DNA from: Bacteroidota bacterium | GTDB taxonomy: Bacteria; Bacteroidota; Bacteroidia; Cytophagales; Cytophagaceae | Assembly: GCA_023428135.1 (NCBI GenBank) | Contig: JAEYZG010000010.1 | Coordinates: forward strand, 310,001-374,000 | Direction of reading: 5' to 3' | Length of the DNA: 64,000 nt | Part shown: piece by piece, positions 52,256-62,238 of the stretch | How positions within the stretch are numbered: the first letter of the stretch is position 1 | Layout of the letters: each line of letters opens with the position of its first letter | The notes under the pieces: generated by a model | What the model saw: the letters and a program-made list of their open reading frames with translations, nothing else | Database searches by the model: none | What the model was told of the DNA's origin: nothing | Position numbers and translations under genes: made by a program

Positions 52256-52659
52256 TAATTAAAGTAAAATGAAAGTTCAACAGTTCTTCCTTCATTTTTG
52301 AATTCGACCTGATCTGATAAATGCTTCATAAGGAATATTCCTCTTCCACCGATTTTATCCAGATTTTCTGGTGCAGTTGGATCAGGTAATGAGTCATAGT
52401 TAAAGCCTGGGCCTTCGTCCTCAATTATAAATTTCAAATGATTATCCTGGCATTCTGCAGCTAGGACAACATTCTTTGTTCTGTCTCCTTTGTTTCCGTG
52501 AACAATAGCATTGTTTACTGATTCTGTAACAGCAACCATGATGTTTCCATAGATGTCATCGTCAATCTGAAACTTGTCTTTTACATTGTCGATAAAGCTC
52601 TCAACAATTCTAATGTTTTCCGGTAAGGAAGGGATTTGTATCCTAAGCGAATTCATCAT
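52255..52659 (-). CDS. anti-sigma-factor-type serine kinase / HATPase protein (RsbW-like)
   Basis: The 134-residue protein is a single HATPase_c_2 domain: the N-box MVAVTESVNNAIVHGNKGD, the G1 box IEDEGPGFNYDSLPDP and the G2 box KIGGRGIFLMKHLSD. RsbW/SpoIIAB-type proteins bind sigma factors or phosphorylate antagonist proteins. No sigma factor or antagonist gene is adjacent, so its partner is encoded elsewhere. It is translationally coupled to ybeY. Confidence 0.88.
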   Translation of the reverse strand: MMNSLRIQIPSLPENIRIVESFIDNVKDKFQIDDDIYGNIMVAVTESVNNAIVHGNKGDRTKNVVLAAECQDNHLKFIIEDEGPGFNYDSLPDPTAPENLDKIGGRGIFLMKHLSDQVEFKNEGRTVELSFYFN

Positions 52660-52686
52660 TCTTTAACTTTATAATACGTTTTTATC

Positions 52687-55600
52687 TTAATTGTCTATTT
52701 TCTGAAAATATTCATTTACTTCCTGCTTATAATATGGTGTTAAAGCAGGTGAAATGGATTTTAAAAGGTCTATTTGTCTTTCTTTTGCTTTAAGGTATTT
52801 CTCAAACGAAGGAGGTATATCCTGTTTTGGCTCTTTGGCAGATTCAGCTTCTCTTTTCTCATCAAGGTCTCTTTCCCTAACAGCTTTTTCTGCTTCCAAT
52901 AGTCGGGTTAGTATCTCCTGCTGTCTCATGATCATTTCCTGAGTCAGTTTTTTATTTACCAAATCATTTTCTGTTTCTTCCATTTTCTGAGAAAGTTGAT
53001 TTAAATTGTTTCCTGGAGTCTGACCTCCATTTTTATTCATCATTTTCTCCAGTTCCTTCATCGCCTTTCTGATAGATTCTTGTTCCGCAGCAAGTTTTGC
53101 CAGTTCTTCAGAAAGCTCCTTTCCGGTTTTTCCTCCTTGCTTTAATTGCTGTATTTTCTGATTGAGCTGTTTTTGAAGCTCTCCTATACCAGGCTTAGGA
53201 TTTTTTCCAGGTTTCTTACACATTGAAGATCCGCTTTTCATCGACTGAGCCATTTGTTCCTGCATCTGTTTCAGTACATCATTAAGCATCAGAGCAAGGT
53301 TATTTATAGATGTCATTGCAAACTGTTGTTTGCCGGCAGCTATATCTGGTCTTCTATCTTTAATTGCTTTTGCACTCTCATCCATAAAGTCTTTCATTTG
53401 TCCAACTTCTCGGGTAACAAAAGATTCAATTTGATAGACGCGTTTTGCTAAAGCCAATAGACTGTCTTCAATAATTTTACTGTCATCCTTCAGTTTTAAC
53501 TGTTTTTGTGATAATGCAATAAATCTTGGGTCTGTTTGATTTACTTTTTTGAATTCCTTCATGACATCCTCCTGGTCAAAAGAGAGTCTTACAAGGTTTT
53601 CTAATATCATTCTCAGATCTTCCATGTTCTCTTCAGCTTGCTGCTGTTCATTGGATTGCTGCATTGAAGATAGTTTATCAGCCATTTCTTTCATTTTATC
53701 GGCTGCATTTTTCTGAGAATTACCTGCTTTTTTGTTTTGATTGTTCTTTAGTTGTTCTGAACTGTTTTGTTGCTCATTGGATATTTCATTCTCCTTTGAA
53801 TCTGTGTTTTCAAGGTCATTTTTGTTTTGCAATGACTCGTTAATCTTTTCAAGATCATTTAATTTATCCTTAATGTTTTTAAAGTCTTCGTTCAGCTTCT
53901 CTTGTTGTTCCTGAAGTGATTTTTGATCTTCCTGTTTTTGAGTAGTTTTTTCAGCAAGTTTTTCCTGCTCTTTTGCAGTTTCCTTTAGATCATTAATGAT
54001 TTCTTCTGACTTCTGGTCAAATTTTAGTTGCTTAAACATTTCAAGAGCCCTGTCTAGCTCCTTATCCATGTTGCTTTCTTTTTTCTGAATGGCATCCAAT
54101 ACTTTTTGGAGATCCTGTTTTGGAGCATTTTTCTCCATGAGTTTTTGAAGCTCATCATATAGTTTCTTAGTCTCTTCATCCAGTAATTCATTCATGAGCT
54201 TTTGCAATTGCTCCATTTTTTTTGCCATTTCTTCAGTGGATGGACTAAATTTATCTTGTTGCTGATTCAGTTTTTCGTTTGCTCTTTTCAGCTCTTCTAT
54301 TTCTTTTCGAAGTTCTTCATGCTTATTAAGGAGTTCTTCTATGCTCTTTTTGTCTTGCCAGTTCAGATTATTCTTCCCTTTTAGCTTTTCTTCAATTTTA
54401 TTCAGGTCTTTTTGGATCTGTTGAGATTTGCTCAAAGCTTTTTCCATTTTATTTTCGGTCTGACTTGAATTTTTAGAAATAGCTTTTGATACTTCCTCTT
54501 TTGATGGAAGTTTTAGTCCATAAGTTTTGGATTTAGAGCTTTTTCTTCCATTTACTCCATCATTATCCCAAACTTGCAAATAGTATTCAAGGCTTTCCCC
54601 TGGCTTTAGGTTTAGAGAATCAATATTCCAATTGAATATGAAGTTCTGAGACAGGAATTTTTGATCTATTGGTACATTGATAGATTTGAATTGCGTTTCT
54701 TTCTCTTTGCTGTCGGCTTGAGATTTTTTATAAAAAAGTCTTAAGCCTGTTAAGCCATAGTCATCGTTAAGGGTTCCCCCTAGACTAATAAAATTATACA
54801 GGATTGAGTCGTGATATTCCTCGCTTGAAATTTGAGGAAACTGATCTGGAATTACATTAATGGTGTAACTAATCTTCTCTTTGCTTTTGACTTGCTTGTT
54901 CTGCAATTCTAGATCATAGCTTTCTGTCTTATTAAAGGTTTTGGACAGCTTATAAGAATCGTCTTTTATATTTTCTGTGATTTGTTTTCCGGAAGAAAAC
55001 AGAATCTTAATCAGATCAGCTGATTTTGTATTGAACTCCCAGGTAACTGAAGTACCTTCAGGAATACTTAGATTCCCTATGTTTTTTACCCTTTCTGACT
55101 GTTTTTTTAGATATGATGGGTAGTTTAAATATACATCAAATGAAGCAAGCTCTGGTCTATTTATTAAATCGATGGAATATCCGTCAGAAATAAAACCTGC
55201 AGCTTCAAAATTGAAGTCTTCTTTTCTTTGAATATTCTTAAAAAGATATGAGAATTTTCCACCTCCAAGATTTTTCAATTTGGACCTTTTATTTGCGGAT
55301 ATGAGGTAAACAGATTCGGGGACGGAATTGCCTTTTATGGACAAGTGGACCTCAAAATCTTCGTTTTTAAAGGCTTTTAATAATTTGTTTTCAAGGATAA
55401 AGGTGAACGGAGCTTTCTCTTTGAAGTCAGTATTATAGTTTATAATACGTGCAGTACTTTCTACAAAAATGTGTGGAAGAAAGAATACTATTAAAGCGAT
55501 AATTACTATCGGTCCAACTAGGTATCTTAAATATATTTTGTTTTCCCGTATGTTGATGGCATTGGAAAAAGGGACTATTGATAATGAATTTGTCTTTTGT

Positions 55601-56001
55601 TCTATACTTGCTCTTATGAGCTCACTATCCTTCTCACTCATTTTTTTGAGTTGAAGGGTATTCAGTAGTTTGTCCTTGATTTCAGGAAAGTATAATCCTA
55701 TTTGTTGTGATGCTTCTTCGTCCGACAGCTGTTTGTTGATCGCAAAATATTTTAATAGTGGATCCACAATCCAGGTAAAAAATGCCAGGGAACCGGAGAT
55801 CAGATACGTGAAGAAAAATATGACCCTTACTGTCTGGCTGAATTTTCCATAGTATTCAAGTATTGAAAAAAATAAGTAAGTGGAAGATAGAAGTGTTAAA
55901 AATAAGATTCCACCCTTAAGCATTTGGTTAAGGTAATACTTTCTTTTGTAGGCCTTTAGGTTTACTAAGAGTTTATCGAAGTTTTCTGCTGGTTTCATCA
56001 C
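52687..56001 (-). CDS. DUF4175-type membrane protein with long coiled coil
   Basis: The 1104-residue protein has two N-terminal membrane helices (about 29-50 and 60-80) and a third at about 150-170. After a beta-rich part (about 180-500) comes a very long Gln/Glu/Lys-rich coiled coil (about 520-830), for example NEKLNQQQDKFSPSTEEM. A further helical region runs to the end. This layout fits DUF4175 proteins, which are widespread in Bacteroidota and of unknown function. It lies just before the HATPase and ybeY genes, probably one transcript. Confidence 0.82.
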   Translation of the reverse strand: MMKPAENFDKLLVNLKAYKRKYYLNQMLKGGILFLTLLSSTYLFFSILEYYGKFSQTVRVIFFFTYLISGSLAFFTWIVDPLLKYFAINKQLSDEEASQQIGLYFPEIKDKLLNTLQLKKMSEKDSELIRASIEQKTNSLSIVPFSNAINIRENKIYLRYLVGPIVIIALIVFFLPHIFVESTARIINYNTDFKEKAPFTFILENKLLKAFKNEDFEVHLSIKGNSVPESVYLISANKRSKLKNLGGGKFSYLFKNIQRKEDFNFEAAGFISDGYSIDLINRPELASFDVYLNYPSYLKKQSERVKNIGNLSIPEGTSVTWEFNTKSADLIKILFSSGKQITENIKDDSYKLSKTFNKTESYDLELQNKQVKSKEKISYTINVIPDQFPQISSEEYHDSILYNFISLGGTLNDDYGLTGLRLFYKKSQADSKEKETQFKSINVPIDQKFLSQNFIFNWNIDSLNLKPGESLEYYLQVWDNDGVNGRKSSKSKTYGLKLPSKEEVSKAISKNSSQTENKMEKALSKSQQIQKDLNKIEEKLKGKNNLNWQDKKSIEELLNKHEELRKEIEELKRANEKLNQQQDKFSPSTEEMAKKMEQLQKLMNELLDEETKKLYDELQKLMEKNAPKQDLQKVLDAIQKKESNMDKELDRALEMFKQLKFDQKSEEIINDLKETAKEQEKLAEKTTQKQEDQKSLQEQQEKLNEDFKNIKDKLNDLEKINESLQNKNDLENTDSKENEISNEQQNSSEQLKNNQNKKAGNSQKNAADKMKEMADKLSSMQQSNEQQQAEENMEDLRMILENLVRLSFDQEDVMKEFKKVNQTDPRFIALSQKQLKLKDDSKIIEDSLLALAKRVYQIESFVTREVGQMKDFMDESAKAIKDRRPDIAAGKQQFAMTSINNLALMLNDVLKQMQEQMAQSMKSGSSMCKKPGKNPKPGIGELQKQLNQKIQQLKQGGKTGKELSEELAKLAAEQESIRKAMKELEKMMNKNGGQTPGNNLNQLSQKMEETENDLVNKKLTQEMIMRQQEILTRLLEAEKAVRERDLDEKREAESAKEPKQDIPPSFEKYLKAKERQIDLLKSISPALTPYYKQEVNEYFQKIDN

Positions 56002-56054
56002 TTCTTAACGAGGTCGTCCAGTTGATTATTTTTGTAGGCCTTTTAAATTAAGAT

Positions 56055-56081
56055 GAGCAGGACCGAACTTCGATCCTGCTC
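56055..56081 (-). terminator. hairpin after the substrate-binding lipoprotein gene
   Basis: GAGCAGGA pairs with TCCTGCTC across an 11-base loop, 33 bases past the stop of the minus-strand gene. The tail on the minus strand is only moderately T-rich, so termination may be partial. Confidence 0.55.
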
Positions 56082-56114
56082 AAAATGGTTATTAATAAGT
56101 TTTAATTCAACCAA

Positions 56115-57878
56115 TTACATGTCCGCTTTCTTCGGATACTCAAAGTAGACGTTTGTGAAGTCCCTGTATTGCATTGCATTATTTGGGAAGTTCTTAACAA
56201 ATGCCTGCATTAGTCTATACCCTTCATCGTACCATAATACCATGATTGGAGCATCCTGCATTACTATGTTTTCGGCTTCAAGGAAATGTTTGAACGCTTC
56301 TTCCTGAGTTGTAGCTTTTAAGCCTGCTTCATAAAGTTTGTCAAACTTATCACTCTTATATCTCATCATATTTGGATATGATGGCTTTTCAAGGCTTGCA
56401 GGAACAGTTTTTCCATAGAAGAACCACAGGAAGTTTTCAGGGTTAGGATAATCTGCAATCCAACCTCCTCTGAAAAAGTCGCTTTTTCCATTGATCATGT
56501 TTTCAACTAACTGAGCGAACGGAACAATGTTCAATTCAATTGAAATGTTTAAATGCTCTTTAAGTTGTTTCTGAATTTCTTCTGCTACTGCAGCATTTCT
56601 TTCTCCGTCTGAATTAAGTTCTAGAGTTATTTTAGGGAATCCTTTTCCATCAGGATATCCGGCCTTTTTCAGATAATGTTTTGCAGAATCCATATTAAGG
56701 TCATATCCATTGATTTTGCTGACATCATAAAGAGGATTTTTAAAGATATCTATTGGAGTAATGCCATGTGTTGCAGGAGCATAACCCTCTCCGTTGAGCA
56801 CGAATTCAAGGATTTTCTTTCTGTCAATTGCAAAGGAGAATGCCTTTCTTAAATCTCTATTATTAAAGATTTTACCTTGGTTCAGGAAGGAAAGGAAGTG
56901 AGTAGCCATCTCTGGTGTTCTCTGCAGGTCATATTGTCCGTATTGACCTTTATTTCCTTTTACCTCTTCAAGAATTTCTATGATATGATCAGTTGGAAGT
57001 CTGTACATCATATCAAGGTTTCCTTTCTTGAATTCTAATAGTTCAGTCTTTTTATCCTTAATAAACTTGATTTTTATAGCATCCAGGAATGGCAACTTGT
57101 TTCCATGTTCATCTGAACCCCAATAGTTTTCATTTTTCTTAAGAATGATAGAAATATCATCTTCAATGCTGAAAATTTTGAAAGGTCCGGTTCCTACTGC
57201 TTTTGTTCTCATCTCAAGGCCAAATTTCTCTAAAGCTTCTTTAGGAAAAATATAAGTAAATGGTCTTGCAAGATTATAAAGGAAGATTGAGTTTGGAGCA
57301 GTAAGGGTAAATTGAATCGTATTGGGATCAATTACTTTAATACCTTCCACTTCAAATGAAGGTTTTTTTCCTCCTTCTGAAGCTTTGTAATATTCATCAG
57401 CGCCTTTCAAAATACCTTGAAATACGCTAAATCCTTGATTATTAATGTTTTGAGTGCAAAGTTGGGTAAAGCAGAATTTAACATCTTCTGCAGTTAACTC
57501 TCTGCCTTTACCATTTGGAAAACATTCATTATCGTGAAAGAATACTCCTTTTCTGATTTTAAATGTGTAAACAGTTTTGCTTGGGTCTACTGAATAATCT
57601 TCAGCTATTCCTTTTATGAGACTTAGATCGGCCTGATTAAATTTCATTAATCCTTCATAGACCTGATTTGCAACGCGGTACGATATCGCGTCAGTAATAT
57701 TATGAGGGAATAAGTTCTTAATGTAGTCGGACTCATTAACTTTAAACACTCCGCCATAATATCTTCCTCCCTTTGCCGCAGTTAAGTTGGAAGATTCACC
57801 GCTGCCAGTTTCTTTTGTTGTATCACATGATGACAACAGCACCCCGGCGCACGCTAAGGTTAATAACAATTTCTTCAT
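56115..57878 (-). CDS. oligopeptide-type ABC transporter substrate-binding lipoprotein
   Basis: The 587-residue protein has a lipobox LLSSCDTTK. It has the SBP_bac_5 fold: VNESDYIKNLFPHNITDAIS, VYEGLMKFNQ, YTFKIRKGVFFHDNECFP, VGTGPFKIFS and the central RDLRKAFSFAIDRKKILEFVLNGEGYAP region in shortened form here. Family members bind peptides, nickel or other solutes for an ABC importer. No permease or ATPase gene is adjacent, so the importer must be encoded elsewhere or the protein acts alone. Confidence 0.9.
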   Translation of the reverse strand: MKKLLLTLACAGVLLSSCDTTKETGSGESSNLTAAKGGRYYGGVFKVNESDYIKNLFPHNITDAISYRVANQVYEGLMKFNQADLSLIKGIAEDYSVDPSKTVYTFKIRKGVFFHDNECFPNGKGRELTAEDVKFCFTQLCTQNINNQGFSVFQGILKGADEYYKASEGGKKPSFEVEGIKVIDPNTIQFTLTAPNSIFLYNLARPFTYIFPKEALEKFGLEMRTKAVGTGPFKIFSIEDDISIILKKNENYWGSDEHGNKLPFLDAIKIKFIKDKKTELLEFKKGNLDMMYRLPTDHIIEILEEVKGNKGQYGQYDLQRTPEMATHFLSFLNQGKIFNNRDLRKAFSFAIDRKKILEFVLNGEGYAPATHGITPIDIFKNPLYDVSKINGYDLNMDSAKHYLKKAGYPDGKGFPKITLELNSDGERNAAVAEEIQKQLKEHLNISIELNIVPFAQLVENMINGKSDFFRGGWIADYPNPENFLWFFYGKTVPASLEKPSYPNMMRYKSDKFDKLYEAGLKATTQEEAFKHFLEAENIVMQDAPIMVLWYDEGYRLMQAFVKNFPNNAMQYRDFTNVYFEYPKKADM

Positions 57879-57972
57879 TTATTTTTTAAAAAATTGGTTG
57901 TACATTCAATACCCAATTAGATTTTTAAAGAGGCCAATTTAATAACAAAATGTATTAAACGAAAATATTGAT

Positions 57973-58737
57973 CTAAACAATTTCAATTAGCACAGGGCAA
58001 TGGTCTGAATGTTTAGCTTCGTTTAAAATAATTGCTCTTTTAAGACGCTCTTTTAAATTTTCTGTTACGGCATGGTAGTCTATGCGCCAGCCAAGATTTT
58101 TACTTCTTGCGTTCATTCTGTATGTCCACCATGTATAATGATGAGGTTCAGAATTAAAGTGCCGGAATGCATCTACAAAGCCGCTTTCAAAAAACTTAGA
58201 CATCCAAGCCCTTTCTTCTGGTAGAAACCCGGAAGAATTAGCATTGGATTTTGGGTTATGTATATCTATTGCTTGATGACAAATATTATAATCGCCACAA
58301 ACAATTAAACGGGGGAAATCTATCCTAAGTGTGGAAACATAATTATAAAAATCATTTAACCAACACATTTTAAAGGCTTGTCTCTCTTCTCCGCTAGATC
58401 CCGAAGGCATATATACGTTGAGAATGGAAAAAGTTTCAAAATCTATTCTTAAAACTCTACCCTCATCATCATATTTGTCCATACCACAACCTACACAGAC
58501 ATTTACAGGTTTAATTTTTGAAAAAATTGAAACTCCGCTATATCCTTTTTTCACTGCAGGATGCCAATGTAAATATTTAAATCCTATCTCTTCTAACTCT
58601 GTTGTGTCTACCTGTTCTGGAGTTGATTTGATTTCCTGCAGACAAATAACATCTGCTCCGGTTGCTTCAAGCCATTTTACAAAGCCTTTACTAATAGCTG
58701 ATCTTAACCCATTTACGTTGTAAGTTAATATTTTCAA
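57973..58737 (-). CDS. xth: exodeoxyribonuclease III / AP endonuclease
   Basis: The 254-residue protein has the family motifs ILTYNVNGLRSAI at the N-terminus, DVICLQEIKS with the metal glutamate, NVYMPSG, VCGDYNICH and the final SDHCPVLIEI. It cuts DNA at abasic sites and removes 3' blocks in base-excision repair. It lies 12 bases after a small gene of unknown function on the same strand and is probably co-transcribed with it. Confidence 0.93.
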   Translation of the reverse strand: MKILTYNVNGLRSAISKGFVKWLEATGADVICLQEIKSTPEQVDTTELEEIGFKYLHWHPAVKKGYSGVSIFSKIKPVNVCVGCGMDKYDDEGRVLRIDFETFSILNVYMPSGSSGEERQAFKMCWLNDFYNYVSTLRIDFPRLIVCGDYNICHQAIDIHNPKSNANSSGFLPEERAWMSKFFESGFVDAFRHFNSEPHHYTWWTYRMNARSKNLGWRIDYHAVTENLKERLKRAIILNEAKHSDHCPVLIEIV

Positions 58738-58749
58738 GCAGAAGTAGAA

Positions 58750-59088
58750 TTAAAGTGTTTTGAAATATTCCTTTATATGCATTTTGAGTAGTTTTTCCTG
58801 CTCTCTGAGGTCAAATTGGGGCAAGGGTTTTACCAGTTTCCAGTGGGGCCATCCATCTTGATCTTGTCCTTCAAGCTCATAATATCCTGATAAACTCAAT
58901 AGTTTACATATTCCGATGTGCATCAGATCCTGCTTTTCTTCTTTGGAATAATTTCTTTTTCCTTTTCCAAGCTCTTGCACTCCAATTAGAAACAGAATAG
59001 CGTCAAGGTTTGGCCTTTTTCCGATTACCGCTTTCAAACTGTCAAGCAGCGCAATCCATTCGGGGTCAAAATCTTTATCAGCTGACAT
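58750..59088 (-). CDS. conserved hypothetical small protein
   Basis: The 112-residue protein is soluble, helical and acidic-basic mixed (NLDAILFLIGVQELGKGKR, KEEKQDLMHIGICKLLS, GYYELEGQDQDGWPHW). No family can be named with confidence. Its 12-base spacing to xth suggests joint expression. No metal motif or signal peptide. Confidence 0.6.
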   Translation of the reverse strand: MSADKDFDPEWIALLDSLKAVIGKRPNLDAILFLIGVQELGKGKRNYSKEEKQDLMHIGICKLLSLSGYYELEGQDQDGWPHWKLVKPLPQFDLREQEKLLKMHIKEYFKTL

Positions 59089-59165
59089 ATTTATTATTAT
59101 AATATTGGTTCAAGTTATGAAATGATAATTAGTTTTACTTTATTTTGATTCAATTTTAACCAGCT

Positions 59166-59852
59166 ATGAAAAAATTATTTTATTCATTTTTTGAATTAAT
59201 ATACCCTCAACTGTGCTGCGGCTGCAATAATGGTTTGTTGGTCAACGAAAAGTTTCTTTGTGCTTCTTGCCAGGTAAATTTGCCTAAAGCGGATATAGGT
59301 CTGTTGACAAACAATGAATTGGAGAAGCGATTTTATGGAAAAGTAATGATTGACCATGCTTTTGTTTATCTCAAATTCCAGAAAAAAAGCATCGTTCAGA
59401 ATATTTTATTTGATATAAAATATGGAGGGAATAAAGCAGCAGGAAGATATTTAGGAGAAAGGTTTGGTATGGAAATCCTTAAAAAGTCTCCCTCATTTAA
59501 GCCGGACCTTATTGCTCCAGTACCTTTGCATTCGAGAAGGCTCAAATCCAGGGGTTATAATCAGAGTTTTGTAATTGGCGAAGGACTTGGAAAAGTTCTC
59601 GGTGTCGCTTGTAAAGAAGTTGTTGGAAGGGTAGTTTCAAATTCCACCCAAACAAAAATCAATAGGATTTTGAGATGGAAAAATGTTGATGGAATTTTTC
59701 AGGTTATGGGAGATTCTGAAATTTCGGGTAAACATGTTCTGCTGATTGATGATGTTGTTACAACCGGCTCAACTATGGAGGCTTGCCTGATTGCTTTACT
59801 TGATGCCGGAGCCTCAAAGGTAAGCATTGCATCTCTGGCTATTGCCACATAA
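59166..59852 (+). CDS. comF: ComF-family phosphoribosyltransferase-like protein
   Basis: The 228-residue protein has an N-terminal zinc finger (CCGCNNG, CASCQ) and a C-terminal phosphoribosyltransferase fold with the PRPP loop VLLIDDVVTTGSTMEAC. The motif LKSRGYNQSFVIGEGLGK is typical of ComF. ComF takes part in single-stranded DNA handling during competence. It stands alone, facing gldJ over a shared terminator. Confidence 0.9.
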   Translation: MKKLFYSFFELIYPQLCCGCNNGLLVNEKFLCASCQVNLPKADIGLLTNNELEKRFYGKVMIDHAFVYLKFQKKSIVQNILFDIKYGGNKAAGRYLGERFGMEILKKSPSFKPDLIAPVPLHSRRLKSRGYNQSFVIGEGLGKVLGVACKEVVGRVVSNSTQTKINRILRWKNVDGIFQVMGDSEISGKHVLLIDDVVTTGSTMEACLIALLDAGASKVSIASLAIAT

Positions 59853-59887
59853 AAAAAGCCTTTGGTTATTATACCAAAGGCTTTTTA
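59851..59887. terminator. bidirectional terminator between comF and gldJ
   Basis: AAAAAGCCTTTGGT pairs with ACCAAAGGCTTTTT around a short loop, with A/T runs on both sides, between the convergent stops. Confidence 0.88.
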
Positions 59888-59906
59888 AGATCTAAATAAT
59901 TTTCTA

Positions 59907-61097
59907 TTAATAGTTTGTTCCAGCTTGGATCATTGCGCAACGGAATCCGATAGTTGCAGTACAAGAATCTTCTGCAAGGTATCTTCTTGTTCCAGGAGAC
60001 ATCCAGTAAGCTACGTCTTTCCAGCTACCGCCTTTGTAAACTCTAACGTGGTCATCTATTAGAGACTGGAATCCTGCTTTATCATATCCTTTTTCTTCAT
60101 CAAGGAATCCATTTCTTCTAAGTGGGTTCAGATCGTCGAAATCTTGGAATGTAAGTGGACGGTAAACGTCATAAACCCATTCGTTTACGTTACCAGCCAT
60201 GTTGTAAAGACCAAAGTCATTTGGAGGATATTCATAGATGTAAGTGGTGATCATTGCACCATCATTCAACTTACCAGCTATACCGGCATAGTCACCTCTT
60301 CCTCTTTTAAAGTTGGCAAGGAACATACCCATTTGTTTTCCATAGGGATTTCTAAGTGCATGTCCATCCCACGGATAAAGTCTCTTATGTGTTTGGTTTT
60401 CGTCCAGCCACTGGTTTCCGATAAGAGCTTGAGCTGCATATTCCCACTCTGCTTCAGAAGGAAGTCTGTAGTTTGGTAGAACTACTCCAGACTCAAGAGG
60501 AATTCTTCCTCCGCCTTCAGGTACTTCAACTCCAGCATCTTTAGCAAGTTCGTTGTTTACAACTCTGGTTCTCCAAGAGCAGTAATCAACCGCCTGAATC
60601 CAGTTAACTCCTACTAATGGGAAATAACGGAAACCAGGGTATCTTAAATAGTGCTCTACATATGGGTCATTGTAAGCAAGCTCACTTGCCCAAACGTTTG
60701 TATCAGGAAGAGCTGATTCATAGAATTCCTGAGAAGAGTCTCTCTGAATATAAAATAGATACTCTAACCAGTGAATGTTCGCAATTTCAGTTTCATCCAT
60801 GTAGAATGACGCTACAGTAACAGTTCTTTCTACGTTGTCTCCCGACTTAAGAATATCTTCCTCGAAAGAACCTAAAACTGTTCTACCGCCTTCGATATAC
60901 ACAAGGTTCGGCCCTTCAGGCTGGCCTTGGAAATCTTTAACCTCAAAACCGTTTTCTTCATTGTAGGCCAGACCGGTAACCGTGCTTTCTTTGCCCGGAT
61001 TGGTGCTGGTAGGATTTCCCTTTGAACAGGCAGTAATGATTACTGCTCCTGCCGCTATAAGAGAAAGCCCTTTTAAAGTGGTGAAAATTTTATTCAT
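59907..61097 (-). CDS. gldJ: gliding motility / T9SS lipoprotein GldJ
   Basis: The 396-residue protein has a lipobox VIITACSKG. The mature part is a formylglycine-generating-enzyme-like (SUMF1) fold: LVYIEGGRTVLGSFEED, FYMDETEIANIHWLEYL, ALPDTNVW, PLVGVNWIQAVDYCSWRT, NYRLPSEAEWEYAA, YNMAGNVNEWVYD and GTRRYLAEDSCTATIGFRCA. This order is that of GldJ, a periplasmic ring protein of the gliding and T9SS machinery. It is shorter than the roughly 560-residue flavobacterial GldJ. GldK is a related alternative, but the ALPDTNVW and YLRYPGF motifs favour GldJ. Confidence 0.85.
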   Translation of the reverse strand: MNKIFTTLKGLSLIAAGAVIITACSKGNPTSTNPGKESTVTGLAYNEENGFEVKDFQGQPEGPNLVYIEGGRTVLGSFEEDILKSGDNVERTVTVASFYMDETEIANIHWLEYLFYIQRDSSQEFYESALPDTNVWASELAYNDPYVEHYLRYPGFRYFPLVGVNWIQAVDYCSWRTRVVNNELAKDAGVEVPEGGGRIPLESGVVLPNYRLPSEAEWEYAAQALIGNQWLDENQTHKRLYPWDGHALRNPYGKQMGMFLANFKRGRGDYAGIAGKLNDGAMITTYIYEYPPNDFGLYNMAGNVNEWVYDVYRPLTFQDFDDLNPLRRNGFLDEEKGYDKAGFQSLIDDHVRVYKGGSWKDVAYWMSPGTRRYLAEDSCTATIGFRCAMIQAGTNY

Positions 61098-61368
61098 AAC
61101 CTGTTTCTTAAATTGTATACACTTCCAAATAATTGGCTAATTTATGTACTTCCAGTATAAAATACAATTAATTAGTTGAATTATATAATATTTTTTTTGA
61201 AGGAAATTTCTCCTCAAAAACGAACCTTTTACAAACTATATTACTAAATTATAATTTTATAGACAAATAATTAAAATTTTTGGAAAATTAATTAAAGGCT
61301 ATGTATATACTTGTCAGGTATACACAAGGTTTAGAGTTTAAAAAAAATTTTCTTAAAAGTTTAACTCA

Positions 61369-62097
61369 TTAAAAGGCAAGTATTATACCTCCATTTATTC
61401 CAATTGAATATAGTCTTTCTTTTTCAGGAATATTTTTGCGTAATGGTGTAAAAAAGTAAGTAAACTGTGGCATGAGCATAAATCCTATTCTATCAGAAAT
61501 AAATGCCTGCACTCCTGTACCTATATTTCCTCCCATGATAAAATTATTCAGATTTGCATCATCTCGGGTTAATTCCGTTGTTTTCATTAAAACTCCTGAG
61601 GAGTAATAATCAGTTTTTTCCTTAGCTTCTATCAAATAATTAAAAGAGGGGCCAACTCTGAGAAATAGAGCGAGTTTCTCTTTTTTAATGTAGCTATAAT
61701 CTACAAAAACGGGAAATTCCAATAATTCTGCTTTAAAAGATCCTTTGGTCTGATCATTTCCATTTGCAGGTTCACTTAATGTTGATAATGGTTTCTTAAA
61801 ACCTTTTCTGCTGTATCTTCCTCCAAGCCCAAAAGCAAATCTATCATTAAGGTGTTTTTCAAAGTTTAGTCCTACAGAATAACCGTAAGTACCAGTTTCT
61901 TTTTTCCTCAGTTCTTTAATGTTGGATTGATCACTTGTAACGCTTAAATATCTTGAGGTATATTCTGGTGAATAATATATAGTTATTTTCCACGGATCAT
62001 GTATTTTCTGAGCTGTAGCAACATTATCCGCTATTGTTAAAAAACAAATTGCAACAAGAAATAGACCTTTAAATCTGTTTTTAAGAAGTGCTTTCAT
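61369..62097 (-). CDS. outer-membrane beta-barrel protein (PF13568-like)
   Basis: The 242-residue protein has a signal peptide (LFLVAICFLTIADNVATAQ). Alternating hydrophobic beta strands such as YGYSVGLNFEKHLNDRFAFGLGGRYSRKG (shown in parts) and a C-terminal strand ending GINGGIILAF fit a small outer-membrane barrel of the OMP_b-brl_2/PorT-like type. No ligand can be named. Its 270-base upstream gap to gldJ contains only AT-rich sequence. Confidence 0.75.
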   Translation of the reverse strand: MKALLKNRFKGLFLVAICFLTIADNVATAQKIHDPWKITIYYSPEYTSRYLSVTSDQSNIKELRKKETGTYGYSVGLNFEKHLNDRFAFGLGGRYSRKGFKKPLSTLSEPANGNDQTKGSFKAELLEFPVFVDYSYIKKEKLALFLRVGPSFNYLIEAKEKTDYYSSGVLMKTTELTRDDANLNNFIMGGNIGTGVQAFISDRIGFMLMPQFTYFFTPLRKNIPEKERLYSIGINGGIILAF

Positions 62098-62238
62098 TAA
62101 GGCTATGATTATAAAAATTAAACTATGCAGAAGTATTTTTGTTTTTTAGCAGTTGCTGTCTGTTCATAGCTGAGAGCATTTGTATGAAGAATTAAATAAT
62201 TTACTTCAAGAATTCGTTCCTTCATAAAGTATTCTTTT

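Noticed and set aside
59853..59886. tRNA-like or riboswitch fold after comF
   Set aside because: It is a simple A/T-flanked hairpin between convergent stops, which fits a bidirectional terminator. No tRNA was recognised anywhere in the window.
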